This document shows, in pieces, positions 1-5,589 of a stretch of DNA of 10,256 nt (position 1 is its first letter; the number at the start of each line of letters is the position of its first letter). Under the pieces are notes generated by a model, which did not search any database, was not told where the DNA came from, and was given only the letters and a program-made list of their open reading frames with translations. The stretch comes from Bacteroidales bacterium (lineage in GTDB: Bacteria; Bacteroidota; Bacteroidia; Bacteroidales; Dysgonomonadaceae). The translations under genes were made by a program, and so were the position numbers. Location of the stretch: positions 1 through 10,256 of the forward strand of contig JAAZLV010000229.1 in assembly GCA_012799155.1 (NCBI GenBank), given 5' to 3'.

Positions 1-467
1 AAGGGAAAGTCACCTTTTACAGCCGCAGCAAGCAACGGTTATGGACCAAGGGCGAGAGCTCAGGCAACTACCTTATCGTTGAGGAGATACTGACCGACTG
101 CGACGACGACACCCTCCTGATCAAAGCCTACCCGGTAGGACCTACATGCCACACCGGCAGTACCTCCTGCTTCCGCGAGGAGACAGCCAAAGGGTTTGTC
201 TACGACCTGGAAAAGGTGATCGAGCAGCGAATCACAGAGAATCCGGAAGGCTCCTATACCGCACGACTCTTTAGTCGCGGTGTCAACAAGGTGGCGCAGA
301 AAGTGGGTGAAGAGGCTGTGGAGCTGGTGATAGAGTCGAAAGATGATAATATCGACCTGTTCCAAAATGAAGCGGCCGACCTGCTCTATCACTATCTTAT
401 CCTGCTCAAGACCAAGAACCTAAAGCTCGAGGATATCGAAGCAGTCCTGAAGGAGAGACACAAGTAA
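1..467 (+). CDS. hisIE: Phosphoribosyl-AMP cyclohydrolase / phosphoribosyl-ATP pyrophosphatase, 3' part
   Basis: This is the C-terminal 154 residues of the bifunctional enzyme for histidine steps 2 and 3: HisE removes pyrophosphate from phosphoribosyl-ATP and HisI opens the adenine ring of phosphoribosyl-AMP. The reading frame starts at base 3 and ends at a TAA at 465-467; the family is usually about 200 residues, so roughly 45 N-terminal residues lie outside the window. The HisI part (visible residues 1-60) shows the FYSRSKQRLWTKGE segment, the metal-binding DCDDDTLL segment and GPTCHTGSTSCF with its two cysteines. The HisE part (about 70-154) is the all-helical MazG-like fold, with KVGEEAVELVIE and the NEAADLLYH segment. 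The start is absent, so nothing can be said of its promoter. As the last gene before a convergent neighbour, it is likely the end of a his operon (inference). Identification is firm. Confidence 0.96.
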   Translation, partial: GKVTFYSRSKQRLWTKGESSGNYLIVEEILTDCDDDTLLIKAYPVGPTCHTGSTSCFREETAKGFVYDLEKVIEQRITENPEGSYTARLFSRGVNKVAQKVGEEAVELVIESKDDNIDLFQNEAADLLYHYLILLKTKNLKLEDIEAVLKERHK

Positions 468-515
468 TCCGGAAAGTCTGAGGTTTGAAGTTCTTGGTTT
501 AAGGTTCGATATTTT

Positions 516-547
516 TTGGTTGCCTGGTTTGTTGGTTGCCTGGTTTT
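516..547. repeat. Two-copy 16-bp GT-rich tandem repeat
   Basis: The unit ttggttgcctggtttg occurs at 516-531 and again at 532-547 with only the last base changed. It sits in the 90-bp gap between the convergent hisIE and methyltransferase genes. Just upstream (about 481-506) are looser related words such as aggtttgaag and ggtttaaggtt, so the whole gap is a GT-rich, slipped-looking tract on the plus strand. No good hairpin with a T-run was found here, so neither convergent gene has an obvious intrinsic terminator. Function is unknown. Confidence 0.75.
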
Positions 548-557
548 TGGTCTTAGC

Positions 558-1727
558 TTATAGTTTACTACAGCTGATCCACACTTTCTGACCATCGTTT
601 AGGGTGGTGGCAAAGAGATAATTGTCCCCACCCTCAGTGAGACCCCATCTTTTACGTATCTCAGCCACTGAGTGCGGGTAGTTGCGTACTGTGATGTTCG
701 TCTTCGGCACTGCGGCAGCAAAACGCCTGATTTCCTTCCTATTGGCACCGAACCACTCTTCCACCTGAAAGATACGACCAGGAAAGTCATCCACCAGCCG
801 GTCACCGGTATAGAGATGGCTGTGTTTATGAAGCTTCTGTAGATTATAGCGATGTGCCGTCACATTAAAGCCGCCTGCTTTCAGGATCGAGGCATTGGGT
901 TCATAGAGATAGCGACCGGGAACCTTACTGTAAAGGGCCTCCTGCTGCTCCTCTCCGGGAGTAAAGGTGAACAGTTCCCTTTCCCCTCCCCTATGTATGT
1001 TCACCGCATGGTAGAGCGGCTCAACCGTTTCTTTTCCAAGCAGGAAGAGCAACTCCTTGCACTCATTCTCCACAGAGACTACGTGCAGCTCCTTCACATG
1101 GCGTAGTGTTTTTACTGCCAGTGAGATATCGAGCATCGGTGAATATTTAATCATCACCCGCTCAGCCTTCTCCAACAACTCGCCGGCAAGTAGTGATAAA
1201 TCGGGTGAACACTCTTCAATCCTGAACACTTTTCTTCCCCCCGCATCACGGCGCGCCGGATCGAGGTAGATCAGATCGGCTATTGATAACTGCTGAAGAA
1301 AAGCCTCACCTTCCAACTGATGCACCTCCACCTGCTGCATGCCCAGCACGGCAAAGTTATGCCTTGCCAGGTGGCAGAGCTGTTCATCCTTCTCCACATA
1401 ATGTGCCCGCCTGAAATGTGGCGCCAGGAAAGAGAAGTCAATCCCCATCCCACCGGTCAGGTCGACAAAAAGATCCCCTCCATCCACGAGCGAAGCCTTG
1501 TAGCGTGCCGTCAGCTCAGACGAAGCCTGCTCCAGTGAGAGCTGTTGCGGATAGAGTAGATCCCTGTTCCGGTACCAGGAGGGTATCTTCTTCTCTGCCG
1601 CTTGCCGTCCGGCAATCTGCGCCAATAGAAAAGAGATTTCCTCCCCCTTGTAGCGGAGTGCCAACTCAAGCACATCCTCCTTCTCGTGGGACTGAATAAA
1701 TGCCTGTTGACTGTCGGTCAGTTTCAT
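558..1727 (-). CDS. PG_1098-like class I SAM-dependent methyltransferase with THUMP-like domain
   Basis: This 389-residue protein resembles the Bacteroidales PG_1098 family, which joins a Rossmann methyltransferase to a C-terminal THUMP-like region. Residues 1-80 are a helical N-terminal part. The SAM-binding motif I is DLTGGMGIDFSF at 89-100, the acidic end of the next strand is E112 in HYVEKD, and a motif-IV-like YLDPARRD lies at 154-161. The region from about 290 (KLHKHSHLYTGDRLVDD onward) to the end fits the THUMP-like part, with EIRKRWGL near 357-363. A DPxR motif plus an RNA-binding type domain suggests an RNA or nucleotide base as substrate, but the substrate is not known to me. The start at 1727 is preferred because the next methionine lies inside motif I. 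It lies downstream of rpmA with an intrinsic terminator in between, and converges on hisIE. Family call is good; function is open. Confidence 0.85.
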   Translation of the reverse strand: MKLTDSQQAFIQSHEKEDVLELALRYKGEEISFLLAQIAGRQAAEKKIPSWYRNRDLLYPQQLSLEQASSELTARYKASLVDGGDLFVDLTGGMGIDFSFLAPHFRRAHYVEKDEQLCHLARHNFAVLGMQQVEVHQLEGEAFLQQLSIADLIYLDPARRDAGGRKVFRIEECSPDLSLLAGELLEKAERVMIKYSPMLDISLAVKTLRHVKELHVVSVENECKELLFLLGKETVEPLYHAVNIHRGGERELFTFTPGEEQQEALYSKVPGRYLYEPNASILKAGGFNVTAHRYNLQKLHKHSHLYTGDRLVDDFPGRIFQVEEWFGANRKEIRRFAAAVPKTNITVRNYPHSVAEIRKRWGLTEGGDNYLFATTLNDGQKVWISCSKL

Positions 1728-1739
1728 GCCGGTGCATAT

Positions 1740-1772
1740 AAAAAAACAACCTGCTTCTGAAAAGCAGGTTGT
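1740..1772 (-). terminator. Intrinsic terminator after rplU-rpmA
   Basis: A perfect 11-bp stem (arms 1746-1756 and 1762-1772, sequence aagcaggttgt on one side) with a 5-base loop is followed on the minus strand by a run of seven T (1746-1740, the first closing the stem). It lies 64 bp after the rpmA stop and only 12 bp before the methyltransferase start codon. It should end the ribosomal protein transcript and limit reading into the methyltransferase gene. Confidence 0.92.
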
Positions 1773-1836
1773 CCTTATTCACTAATAATCACTTTATGGT
1801 TTTATCTCCCTATCCTCATGACAGGGATATAGTGCA

Positions 1837-2106
1837 TTATGCTTCGGCTTTTGCCTGTGGCTGTACCGAAACGAATGAGCGATTGTCCCTTCTCTTGCGG
1901 AAAACCACCACACCATCGGTCAAAGCAAAGAGGGTGTGATCCTTACCGATCCCTACATTCTCTCCCGGATGATGCACAGTTCCACGCTGACGCACGAGGA
2001 TGTTGCCTGCTTTGGCAGCTTCTCCACCGAATATTTTGACGCCCAATCGTTTACTTTCCGATTCACGGCCGTTCTTCGAACTACCTACACCTTTTTTATG
2101 TGCCAT
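1837..2106 (-). CDS. rpmA: 50S ribosomal protein L27
   Basis: The 89-residue product is ribosomal protein L27 (bL27) of the large subunit, whose N-terminal tail reaches toward the peptidyl transferase centre. The sequence is typical throughout: [19 protein letters not shown] at the N-terminus, [19 protein letters not shown], then [18 protein letters not shown]. The length matches the family. The start codon gives the mature-type N-terminus directly, with no cleavable extension of the kind found in Firmicutes. It follows rplU by 20 bp on the same strand, the usual rplU-rpmA pairing, and is followed by an intrinsic terminator. Expression should come from the rplU promoter. Confidence 0.98.
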   Translation of the reverse strand: MAHKKGVGSSKNGRESESKRLGVKIFGGEAAKAGNILVRQRGTVHHPGENVGIGKDHTLFALTDGVVVFRKRRDNRSFVSVQPQAKAEA

Positions 2107-2126
2107 TTTCTTCTGATTTTAACTGA

Positions 2127-2438
2127 TTAAGCAACAATTGATTTTACAAGTACCTCTGAAAACTGCTGACGGTGACCGTTCAGCTTTTGGTAACCTTTCC
2201 TTCTTTTCTTCTTGAAGACGAGAACCTTGTCTCCCTTCACATGCGAAAGAACTTCAACCACCACCTTGGCTCCTTCAACCAATGGGGCACCTACGGTGAT
2301 CACTCCGTCGTTATCCACGAGCATCACTTTCTCAAATTCCACCTCTGCGCCCTGTTCGGCGTTGATGCGGTGAACAAATAATTTCTGGTCCTGCTCTACC
2401 TTAAACTGCTGACCCTGAATGTCTACAATGACGTACAT
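2127..2438 (-). CDS. rplU: 50S ribosomal protein L21
   Basis: The 103-residue product is ribosomal protein L21 (bL21), which binds 23S rRNA in the large subunit. It begins [18 protein letters not shown], carries the family's central [15 protein letters not shown] stretch (about 51-65), and has the basic [17 protein letters not shown] segment near residues 75-91 that contacts rRNA. The length is the usual one. It is the first gene of the rplU-rpmA unit. A Bacteroidota-type promoter at 2520-2551 gives a leader of roughly 75 bases. Confidence 0.98.
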   Translation of the reverse strand: MYVIVDIQGQQFKVEQDQKLFVHRINAEQGAEVEFEKVMLVDNDGVITVGAPLVEGAKVVVEVLSHVKGDKVLVFKKKRRKGYQKLNGHRQQFSEVLVKSIVA

Positions 2439-2467
2439 ATCTGTAATAACTTATCGTTATGTGCCTG

Positions 2468-2502
2468 AGGCGAGTCACAAAGCGCGACTGCTTGTTGAGC
2501 CT
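2468..2502 (-). promoter_or_regulatory. Possible hairpin in the rplU mRNA leader
   Basis: Within the predicted rplU leader, minus-strand AGTCGC-GCTTT-GTGACT can form a 6-bp stem with one G-U pair (arms 2484-2489 and 2473-2478). A further 4-bp AGGC/GCCT pairing (2499-2502 with 2468-2471) could close it across an internal loop. There is no T-run, so it is not a terminator. Leaders of ribosomal protein genes are often autoregulatory, but I do not recognise this as a named motif. Folding was judged by eye only. Confidence 0.3.
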
Positions 2503-2519
2503 ATTGGCAAAATGAGGTG

Positions 2520-2551
2520 CAAAAATACATAAAAGTTTGGGAAACTGCAAA
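2520..2551 (-). promoter_or_regulatory. Bacteroidota-type promoter of rplU-rpmA
   Basis: On the minus strand TATTTTTG at 2527-2520 matches the -7 consensus TAnnTTTG. A TTTG box at 2551-2548 lies 20 bp upstream, the expected spacing for the -33 element. The start of transcription would fall near 2513, about 75 bases before the rplU ATG. The -33 box lies only 4 bp past the stop codon of nnr, and there is no strong terminator between them, so some read-through from nnr is possible. Confidence 0.75.
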
Positions 2552-2555
2552 TAGT

Positions 2556-4058
2556 TTATTCCTTTTTTTCAATCGATTGGTAAGCAGCACCAATATGTGA
2601 GATGATGTCACCAGCCATGAAACTACGGGGATCAATTGTTTTTTGTGTCAAATCAGCAGTCAGTCCGTGCAGATAGACACCTACACGAGCAGCATCCATG
2701 GGTTTGTACCCCTGTGCCAGCAGCGAGGCAATCATACCGGTCAGCACGTCACCACTACCGGCAGTAGCCAGTGCCGGTGTACCGCTGCTGTTCACATAAA
2801 GATGATCGGAATCGATGATCAGTGAATAGGCTCCTTTTACCACGATCACGACTCCATATCTCCTTGCGAAGAGTCTTGCCTTCTCTATTTTCTCAAAATC
2901 GTCGCGCCAGCTACCAATCATTCGTTCCAGCTCTTTCGGATGAGGTGTAAGGATGGTACCCGGAACCAACAGAGAGAACCATTCAGGGTGTCGTGAAAGA
3001 ATGTTCAGTCCGTCGGCATCAATCACCAGCGCCCCTCGGTAGCCGGTCAGAAAGGCTGCCAAAGCCTGCGCTGTCTCCTCATGCTGCCCCATTCCCGGCC
3101 CGATGCCCACGGCATCTGGTTCAATAGCATAACTGATCTCTGTGATATGCTCGACATCCGGGTCTTCGAGGACCATCGCCTCGGGCACGACCGACTGCAT
3201 CACAGTGGTCCCGCAGCGTGGCAGAAAGGAGGTAACCAAGCCACAGCCAGTGCGGAGGGCCGCCTTTGCAGCCAAGCAGAGCGATCCGCATTTACCGAGG
3301 CTTCCACCCACAAGAAGGGTGTGCCCCTGGGTACCTTTATGTGCAAAACGGTGCAGTGGCTTCAGCAGTGGGGCCACCGTCTCCTTCACGGCATACTCCA
3401 TATGACTCCCTGCTTCGGCAATGGCACCGGCATTCAGCCCAATATCCACGATCTGCAGCTCACCCGTATAATCACCGTTCTCCGGCAGAAAGAGTGCCAG
3501 CTTTGGAATCTGGAAGGTAACCGTCACTGTCGCCCGCACGGCAAGCCTTGTGCTACGGTCCATGAAGAGACCGCTGGGTATGTCAATGCTGTACACCGGT
3601 TTACCACTCTTGTTGATTGCCTCAATCACTTCTGCTGTCACACCCTCCACCTCCCGCGAAAGACCTGTCCCAAAGATCCCGTCAATAAGCAGATCGAACC
3701 GCTCCATCGAAGGGATATCCTGCTCTCCGGTGATGATTTTGCAGGGAATATGCTCTCCCTTCGCGCGGCGCAGGTTGTGTGCACAGTCTTCCGAGTAACG
3801 GCTACCCTGATCCACGACGCAGACCTTAACCCTGTATCCCGACTGATGCAGCAGACGCGCTACCACCAAGGCATCCCCTCCGTTATTGCCCGTACCGGCA
3901 AAAATCAGTATTTCCTGTTTCTTATCCGGACATCGCGTCATGAGAAAGTTGGTGAAGGCTGTCGCTGCCCTTTTCATCAATGTGAGAGATGAGATACCCT
4001 CCCGTTCGATGGTCTCAGAATCTATTTTCCGGATCTGTTCAGCTGTCAGGATTTTCAT
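2556..4058 (-). CDS. nnr: Bifunctional NAD(P)H-hydrate repair enzyme (epimerase + ADP/ATP-dependent dehydratase)
   Basis: The 500-residue protein repairs damaged NADH and NADPH hydrates (NADHX, NADPHX). The N-terminal YjeF domain (about 1-220) epimerises the R and S forms; it shows GTGNNGGDA at 55-63, a conserved Asp in LIDGIFGTGLSREV at 124-137, and DIPSGL at 159-164. The C-terminal ribokinase-like domain (about 225-495) dehydrates the S form using ADP or ATP; it shows LLVGGSLGKCGS (248-259), GPGMG (320-324), DADGLN (347-352), TPHPKE (371-376), VKGA (407-410) and the nucleotide-binding GSGDVLTG (434-441). All core motifs are present and the length is normal for the fused enzyme. It should be cytosolic. 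The gene starts 24 bp after the stop of the upstream membrane-protein gene, so the two are probably cotranscribed. Confidence 0.97.
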   Translation of the reverse strand: MKILTAEQIRKIDSETIEREGISSLTLMKRAATAFTNFLMTRCPDKKQEILIFAGTGNNGGDALVVARLLHQSGYRVKVCVVDQGSRYSEDCAHNLRRAKGEHIPCKIITGEQDIPSMERFDLLIDGIFGTGLSREVEGVTAEVIEAINKSGKPVYSIDIPSGLFMDRSTRLAVRATVTVTFQIPKLALFLPENGDYTGELQIVDIGLNAGAIAEAGSHMEYAVKETVAPLLKPLHRFAHKGTQGHTLLVGGSLGKCGSLCLAAKAALRTGCGLVTSFLPRCGTTVMQSVVPEAMVLEDPDVEHITEISYAIEPDAVGIGPGMGQHEETAQALAAFLTGYRGALVIDADGLNILSRHPEWFSLLVPGTILTPHPKELERMIGSWRDDFEKIEKARLFARRYGVVIVVKGAYSLIIDSDHLYVNSSGTPALATAGSGDVLTGMIASLLAQGYKPMDAARVGVYLHGLTADLTQKTIDPRSFMAGDIISHIGAAYQSIEKKE

Positions 4059-4082
4059 TGTATCAAACGTTTCTAATTACAT

Positions 4083-5009
4083 TCACACTTTGTCATCCGG
4101 CAATTCAATCCGGCGGTACATCTTGTAGAGTCTGAGCATCAGAGTGCCAAACAGTACGGCCATCACCACCAGCAGATGGCTGGCAACACCCTCCACATTG
4201 AAAGACAGTTTGATCAGCGTGGTGGAAACCACGAAGCCGGAGTTGCGCATCACCTTCGGGAAATCATCGTTGATTGCAAAAGAGAAGAGCAGCACCAGCA
4301 CATCTGTCAGGATCAGTACCATGAAAAAATCGGAGAAGAATGTCTCAGTAGCCATCTTAGTCTGCTGAAAGAACCCAAGCAGTGAGTGATCGATGAAAAG
4401 CCATTCCACCATGTTGAACAGCACCATTACCACAAAAAGAATTGTCAACAGTAGGGCCAGCACCCTTTTGGCCGTCACATACCTCTTCTTCTTCTTTGGC
4501 AGACCGGGAGGCAGACCGGGAGAATTTTTATCCACCCGGATCGACTTCTGGTTGCGGAGATAAAAAAGGTAAATCAACAGGAAGAGGATCAGGATGGTGA
4601 CCATTGAATATAGAAAATCGGGCGATGCGAAGATATCCTCCAGATCGGAAGTGTGGGAGAGCTTTGAGAGCTCGTCGAAGATACCACGAATGGTGATCAG
4701 AGCAATGATTTCGAACTGCTTCCCGATATAGATTGTAATTGATTTGGGCAGATAGTAAATCAGACAGTAGACCTCATAAAAGAGGATGATGGAGAAGGGA
4801 GTATACAATGCATCAATGGGACTCTCAAATCCGGTGACAGAACCACTGACACCAAACCAGCCGAGATGCTGCATGCCGATTCCAAGAAGATGCAAAAAAA
4901 AGCCCGCCAGAGCCGTTACAAACACCAGTTTCTCAATCAACCGCTTGCTATTTTCTGAGAGAACCTTTTCGTAGAGTGTTGTGACGATGCTTTTCATTTT
5001 TCTCTTCAT
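4083..5009 (-). CDS. Uncharacterised multi-pass membrane protein
   Basis: This 308-residue protein is not one I can assign to a named family. By eye it has six or seven hydrophobic segments: about 25-46, 66-88, a weaker one at 97-113, then 132-150, 182-206, 225-247 and 277-298. A strongly basic, proline-rich loop (SPGLPPGLPKKKKR, 163-176) between the fourth and fifth segments is probably cytoplasmic by the positive-inside rule. The stretch TPFSIILFYEVYCLIYYLP (70-88) followed by IGKQFEIIALITIRGIF (95-111) looks like the most conserved-type part, with charged residues inside or beside hydrophobic helices. There is no signal peptide and no catalytic motif. An alternative start at Met5 (4997) would leave a more comfortable leader behind the weak candidate promoter at 5024-5054. 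It lies 24 bp ahead of nnr on the same strand; this suggests shared transcription, not necessarily shared function. Confidence 0.85.
   Translation of the reverse strand: MKRKMKSIVTTLYEKVLSENSKRLIEKLVFVTALAGFFLHLLGIGMQHLGWFGVSGSVTGFESPIDALYTPFSIILFYEVYCLIYYLPKSITIYIGKQFEIIALITIRGIFDELSKLSHTSDLEDIFASPDFLYSMVTILILFLLIYLFYLRNQKSIRVDKNSPGLPPGLPKKKKRYVTAKRVLALLLTILFVVMVLFNMVEWLFIDHSLLGFFQQTKMATETFFSDFFMVLILTDVLVLLFSFAINDDFPKVMRNSGFVVSTTLIKLSFNVEGVASHLLVVMAVLFGTLMLRLYKMYRRIELPDDKV
4498..4521 (-). repeat. In-frame 12-bp tandem duplication in the membrane-protein gene
   Basis: The plus-strand unit ggcagaccggga occurs twice in direct succession (4498-4509 and 4510-4521). On the coding strand it produces the repeated peptide PGLP-PGLP in the basic cytoplasmic loop. 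Being a multiple of three, gain or loss of a copy would keep the frame. Confidence 0.85.
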
Positions 5010-5023
5010 GCACTTCTTTTTGG

Positions 5024-5054
5024 TAAAGATAGATCATTTCATAAAAAAAACGAA
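5024..5054 (-). promoter_or_regulatory. Weak candidate promoter of membrane protein-nnr
   Basis: Minus-strand TATCTTTA (5031-5024) matches TAnnTTTG except for the final base, and TTCG (5054-5051) lies 19 bp upstream as a poor -33 box. Transcription would begin around 5017, only about 8 bases before the first ATG but about 20 before the in-frame Met5 codon. Read-through from the tRNA genes is an alternative source of transcript. Confidence 0.35.
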
Positions 5055-5129
5055 ATCACCCTGCCTGAAATAGCATGATGTTTAGAAAGAAAATGATTGG
5101 AGTTGATTTTGAAAGAAGGAAAGAAAAAG

Positions 5130-5213
5130 TGCGCAGGATGAGACTCGAACTCACACGCCGTAACCGGCACTACCCCCTCAAAGTAGCGTGTATACCAATT
5201 TCACCACCTGCGC
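5130..5213 (-). tRNA. tRNA-Leu (anticodon GAG)
   Basis: The minus strand folds as a class II tRNA of 84 bases. The acceptor arms GCGCAGG and CCTGCGC pair perfectly, the D region contains AAATTGGTA, and the anticodon stem CTACT/GGTAG encloses the loop TTGAGGG with anticodon GAG (reads CUU and CUC). The long variable arm GCCG-GTTA-CGGC is typical of Leu, and the T loop is TTCGAGT. The discriminator is A and the 3' CCA is not encoded, so it must be added enzymatically. A T-rich tract (CTTTTTCTTT) follows at once and may end transcription. It lies 8 bp downstream of the second tRNA-Leu. Confidence 0.95.
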
Positions 5214-5221
5214 ATGGAAGG

Positions 5222-5305
5222 TGCCCGGAACAGGACTCGAACCTGCACGTTGTAACCAACACTAGTCCCTGAAACTAGCGCGTCTACCAATTTCGCCATC
5301 CGGGC
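5222..5305 (-). tRNA. tRNA-Leu (anticodon CAG)
   Basis: This 84-base class II tRNA has a perfect 7-bp acceptor stem (GCCCGGA with TCCGGGC). The anticodon stem CTAGT/ACTAG holds the loop TTCAGGG with anticodon CAG, reading CUG. The variable arm is GTTG-GTTA-CAAC and the T arm GCAGG-TTCGAGT-CCTGT. The discriminator is A; it is followed by CCTT, so CCA is not fully encoded. It shares the D-loop and T-loop sequence and the GTTA variable-arm loop with the neighbouring tRNA-Leu and is the promoter-proximal member of the pair. Confidence 0.95.
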
Positions 5306-5397
5306 ATTCTTATCATGTATCGTATTGTGAGGGAACAGGCCGCTGCCTGTCTGCAAAACGGCGAAGAGCCAGGAGTATTCTTTCCGAATTGCGGATG

Positions 5398-5430
5398 CAA
5401 AGATACACGTTTTTTTGAAACAGAAACAAT
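5398..5430 (-). promoter_or_regulatory. Candidate promoter of the two tRNA-Leu genes
   Basis: Minus-strand TATCTTTG at 5405-5398 is an exact match to the Bacteroidota -7 consensus, with an imperfect -33 box ATTG at 5430-5427 (21 bp spacing). Transcription would start near 5391, giving a leader of about 85 bases ahead of the first tRNA. That leader contains a perfect 6-bp hairpin (acaggc 5335-5340, loop 5341-5344, gcctgt 5345-5350) that could mark or guide 5' processing. No other gene is seen between 5306 and 5525. Confidence 0.6.
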
Positions 5431-5525
5431 AATTGCCATTTTATTTTCACAGTTACCAATCTAATGATCTCCTGATACTGGCTACTGAACACAACATAAA
5501 CCAATTGAATCACCATGTCATCTTT

Positions 5526-5556
5526 AAAAAAAAGGGCTATCCCTCACGGACAGCCC
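5526..5556 (-). terminator. Intrinsic terminator after padR-pspC
   Basis: Minus-strand GGGCTGTCC-GTGAG-GGATAGCCC forms a 9-bp stem with one G-U pair (arms 5556-5548 and 5542-5534) and is followed by eight T (5533-5526). It lies 33 bp after the stop codon of the PspC-domain gene and before the tRNA promoter, isolating the two units. Confidence 0.92.
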
Positions 5557-5589
5557 CTTGTAAACACAATGAAATTATTGAAGTAGAGT

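Noticed and set aside
60..392. A 110-codon minus-strand frame opposite hisIE
   Set aside because: It is antisense to the clear HisI and HisE motifs.
1801..1830. Short tccct/aggga inverted repeat just after rpmA
   Set aside because: The 5-bp stem with an 11-base loop and no T-run is likely chance; the real terminator lies just beyond.
2531..2547. Small GTTT-CCC-AAAC hairpin followed by TTTTAT after nnr as a terminator
   Set aside because: A 4-bp A/T-rich stem is too weak, and the bases belong to the spacer of the rplU promoter.
3081..3992. A 303-codon plus-strand open frame antisense to nnr
   Set aside because: It lies wholly opposite a well-conserved gene with all its motifs, and its translation has shadow-type composition rich in His, Cys and Arg with no recognisable domain.
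5075..5516. Short frames on both strands overlapping the tRNA genes and their promoter
   Set aside because: They translate tRNA sequence or its leader; the tRNA folds explain the conservation.
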